Assembly: GCF_015351475.1 (NCBI RefSeq)
Contig: NZ_JADKPR010000013.1
Location: forward strand, 62,001 to 126,000
DNA length: 64,000 nt
Reading direction: 5' to 3'
Source of the DNA: Flavobacterium sp. HJJ
GTDB lineage: Bacteria; Bacteroidota; Bacteroidia; Flavobacteriales; Flavobacteriaceae
The notes under the pieces were generated by a model that saw nothing but the letters and a program-made list of their open reading frames with translations, was not told the origin of the DNA and ran no database searches. How positions within the stretch are numbered: the stretch's first letter is position 1; every line of letters begins with the position of its first letter. Position numbers and translations under genes: made by a program. Positions 61,886 to 64,000 of this stretch are shown one piece after another.

Positions 61886-64000
61886 TTACGCTTCAGGTTT
61901 TGGTGCTATATTTGGTGCGATTAATTGATATACAACCGGAGTAACAAGCCGGGTCAGAATAGTAGAACTGGTAAGGCCTCCTATAATAACCCAGGCCAAC
62001 GGAGAATAAAACGGTGACCGTTCCAGTACCAAAGGAAGCAATCCTAAAATAGCAGTTAATGATGTCAGGATAATGGGTAAAAAACGTGTTTCTCCTGCCT
62101 GCGCAATGGCTTGATTTATTTCCATCCCTTCTTCCCGAAGTTTATTGGTGTAATCGACGAGCAGTATGGAGTTTTTGACCTCAATTCCGGCCAAAGCAAT
62201 AATTCCGATGCAGGCCATAAACGAGAGTGTATTTCCTGTCATGTAAAGAATAAAAACAGCTCCAACCATTCCAAGTGGTATAACCGACAAAACGATCAGA
62301 CAGCTTTTAAAATCTCCAAATTCTAATAATAAAACAGCAATAAAAAGAAAAAAGGTTATCAGGAGAATAGTACCAAGTCCTCCAAAACTTTCTTTGCTGC
62401 TCTCGATTTCTCCAGCAACGTAATAGGAATAGCCTGGTGGAAAATTTATTTTCTTGATTTTTTCTAATACTTTTTGGGTAACCTGCTGTGTATTATATCC
62501 TTTTTTTACATCTCCGGTTACTAATGCATATCGGTTTTTATCATAATGTTTTATCAAAGGAACCGATGTTTCGTATTGAAGCGAGCTTACTTGCTGTATC
62601 GGGATTTCTGCTCCATTTTTAGAATGCACATAGAGACCGGACAAAATCGCTGCCGTAGGATGCTGCCCTCTTGGAACCGAAACTATGATTTTGTAATTAT
62701 CACCTTTTTCATCTTTATAGTCTGCAATATCAACACCGTTAATTCCCATGCGCACCGTTTGATCGATCTGGCTTGACTGTACACCAAAAAGTGCCGCTTT
62801 ATCAGTATTGATTGCCATTCGCATGTCTGTTTTATAATTGTCTAAAAGATTATTGGTATATAAAGTACCAGCAGTATTTTTAATTTCTTTTTCTACTTTT
62901 CCAGCCAAAAGCCGAATTATGCTTAAATCATCACCAAAGATTCTTATGGCGATTGGTGCTTCAACAGAAGGCCCCTGTTCAAATTCTTTAACTTCGATTT
63001 TGGCATCGGGATAATTATTAAACAATTTTCGAAACTTAGCGACAAGAGACTGTAATTGATTTATGTCCATCTCCTCTACCCTTATAAAAAGCTGGGCAAA
63101 ATTGGCGGCATCTTTATGCTGGCTTACATTGTAATAAATTTTCGGATTTCCTTTTCCAACATTCGTGTAAACGGCTTTTATTTTTTCATCTTTTAAAACC
63201 ACTTTTTCAACATAGGACGCAATGGAATTTGTTTTATAAAGATTGGTTCCCAAAGGTGTTTCAATGTTTATCAGAAACATTGGTTTCTCTGATTTTGGAA
63301 ATAAACTAAACCCAACAGCAGGAACCAGCATGATACTCATTATAAACAATAATACCGCAACAGCAATTGTAACATAAGGTTTTGCCAAAGCTAAATTCAA
63401 AACGGGTTTATATACTTTATTAATCCCAGACTGCAGTTTTCTTAATACTATATTTCCGTCCTCATGCTCGTGTTTTTTTAATATAAGACTGGCAAGAAAA
63501 GGAACAATCGTCAACGAAACGAAGAGTGATGCGAGAACCGTTGAAATGACCGCCATTGGCAAACTCCTGATAAAGTCACCTGATGTCCCGGGTAAAAACA
63601 CAATCGGCAGAAAAGATATAATTAATATAGCTGTGCATCCTAAAATAGCATAACCAATTTGATGCGTAGCATCTATTGCCGCTTTATATGGAGAATATCC
63701 CTCACGCAAATAACGCTCGATGTTTTCAATCACTACAATGCTGTCATCTACCAAAAGTCCCAGCGCAACCACAAGCCCCACAATCGTTAATTGATTGATT
63801 GAATATCCCAAAGCATCAAGAATAAATAGTCCAATAGCTATTGAAAGCGGAATAGAAATCATAACAATAGAAGACGCTCGTAATCCCAATGGTGTTAAGG
63901 TAAAAAGCACTAATATAATTGCGATTCCAAAATCCCTGAAAAAATGATTGAGTCTTTCTTTTACATCATCGGCCTGGACAAAACCTGTCTCAAGCTTTAT
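61886..64000 (-). CDS. RND efflux pump, HAE1-like (C-terminal about 705 residues; cut by right edge)
   Basis: The frame is open to the right edge, so the gene starts outside the window; an internal GTG at 63910 is not the start. Seen: the first membrane domain's proton-relay ALGLLVDDSIVVIENIERYL, the periplasmic loops and the second-half GIEVKNSILLVDYTNKLREE and RFLPIILTSLTAILGLLPLV. It is a second RND pump, distinct in sequence from the one at 44242-47340. The AcrB-type fold with PLVLERSPFYSPLAWVIIGG resembles the family of multidrug or acriflavin pumps. Adaptor and channel genes are not visible within the window. Confidence 0.93.
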   Translation of the reverse strand: MKLETGFVQADDVKERLNHFFRDFGIAIILVLFTLTPLGLRASSIVMISIPLSIAIGLFILDALGYSINQLTIVGLVVALGLLVDDSIVVIENIERYLREGYSPYKAAIDATHQIGYAILGCTAILIISFLPIVFLPGTSGDFIRSLPMAVISTVLASLFVSLTIVPFLASLILKKHEHEDGNIVLRKLQSGINKVYKPVLNLALAKPYVTIAVAVLLFIMSIMLVPAVGFSLFPKSEKPMFLINIETPLGTNLYKTNSIASYVEKVVLKDEKIKAVYTNVGKGNPKIYYNVSQHKDAANFAQLFIRVEEMDINQLQSLVAKFRKLFNNYPDAKIEVKEFEQGPSVEAPIAIRIFGDDLSIIRLLAGKVEKEIKNTAGTLYTNNLLDNYKTDMRMAINTDKAALFGVQSSQIDQTVRMGINGVDIADYKDEKGDNYKIIVSVPRGQHPTAAILSGLYVHSKNGAEIPIQQVSSLQYETSVPLIKHYDKNRYALVTGDVKKGYNTQQVTQKVLEKIKKINFPPGYSYYVAGEIESSKESFGGLGTILLITFFLFIAVLLLEFGDFKSCLIVLSVIPLGMVGAVFILYMTGNTLSFMACIGIIALAGIEVKNSILLVDYTNKLREEGMEINQAIAQAGETRFLPIILTSLTAILGLLPLVLERSPFYSPLAWVIIGGLTSSTILTRLVTPVVYQLIAPNIAPKPEA

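Noticed and set aside
62546..62776. Plus-strand frame with cysteines opposite the RND gene
   Set aside because: It lies wholly within the well-supported RND pump frame on the other strand.

Overview
The window reads as chromosome of a Flavobacterium-like member of the Bacteroidota. It is AT-rich. Many genes are preceded by the Bacteroidota -7 promoter box TAnnTTTG rather than by Shine-Dalgarno sites. The gene families are typical of the group: a fused E1 alpha/beta dehydrogenase, a CAL67264-type membrane peptide, an LruC-domain lipoprotein, a DUF7935 protein, and many lipoproteins with a Cys lipobox. I see no rRNA, tRNA, CRISPR array or intact prophage.

Layout. (1) 1-4050, minus strand: histidine operon hisL-hisG-hisD-hisC-hisB, with hisB cut by the left edge. 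It is preceded by a good promoter, a 19-residue leader peptide carrying four consecutive His codons plus one more, and a terminator with a competing antiterminator pairing. This is a classic attenuator. (2) 4118-11423: pckA, an AspT/YidE-type transporter, the E1 fusion dehydrogenase, a 2-oxoglutarate/Fe(II) oxygenase and a SUI1/YciH factor. (3) 11560-19457: nucleoside phosphorylase, DUF4265, SDR-type reductase, transglutaminase-like protein, a MntA-HepT toxin-antitoxin pair co-linear with ung, a MutS2-like ATPase without an Smr domain, and a DCC-family oxidoreductase. (4) 19503-19701: a promoter-hairpin-terminator unit with no ORF, a candidate 6S-like RNA. (5) 19787-32283: ettA, a di-heme peroxidase and a PhoX-like lipoprotein, holA, an HsdR N-terminal-domain protein, a glycosyltransferase, an OmpA-type lipoprotein, Sua5/YciO, and a UvrD/PcrA helicase. 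(6) 32389-34680: an accessory patch with a structured interspersed repeat, a DUF1801 pseudogene broken by a 170-bp insertion, a small lipoprotein and an HNH nuclease. (7) 34720-42672: TauE/SafE permease, DUF7935, M1 aminopeptidase, Dph6-like ATPase, lipocalin-like lipoprotein, DUF1697, recG. (8) 43089-52221: an RND efflux operon (adaptor, pump, TolC), bestrophin and pheT. (9) 52396-60860: a decayed region with an orphan ExbD, a frameshifted lipoprotein gene, a hairpin cluster, remnants of an IS91-like element and its tyrosine recombinase, an Hpt protein, an LruC lipoprotein, a GAF histidine kinase and a Fic-family gene remnant. (10) 60861-64000: an outer-membrane beta-barrel candidate and the C-terminal two thirds of a second RND pump, cut by the right edge.

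A pattern that cuts across the gene list is a set of intergenic inverted repeats. Each is built by imperfectly repeating its own short word (GCTTTAAGC, CTAAGTTT, TAGATTGT, ATAAGTTATG, AAAATAGA and others). At least ten such loci lie between genes here, including all three gaps inside the his operon. Word content differs from locus to locus but the architecture is the same. Together with the his attenuator, the 6S-like RNA candidate and the small insertion in the DUF1801 gene, these are the observations most worth following up.
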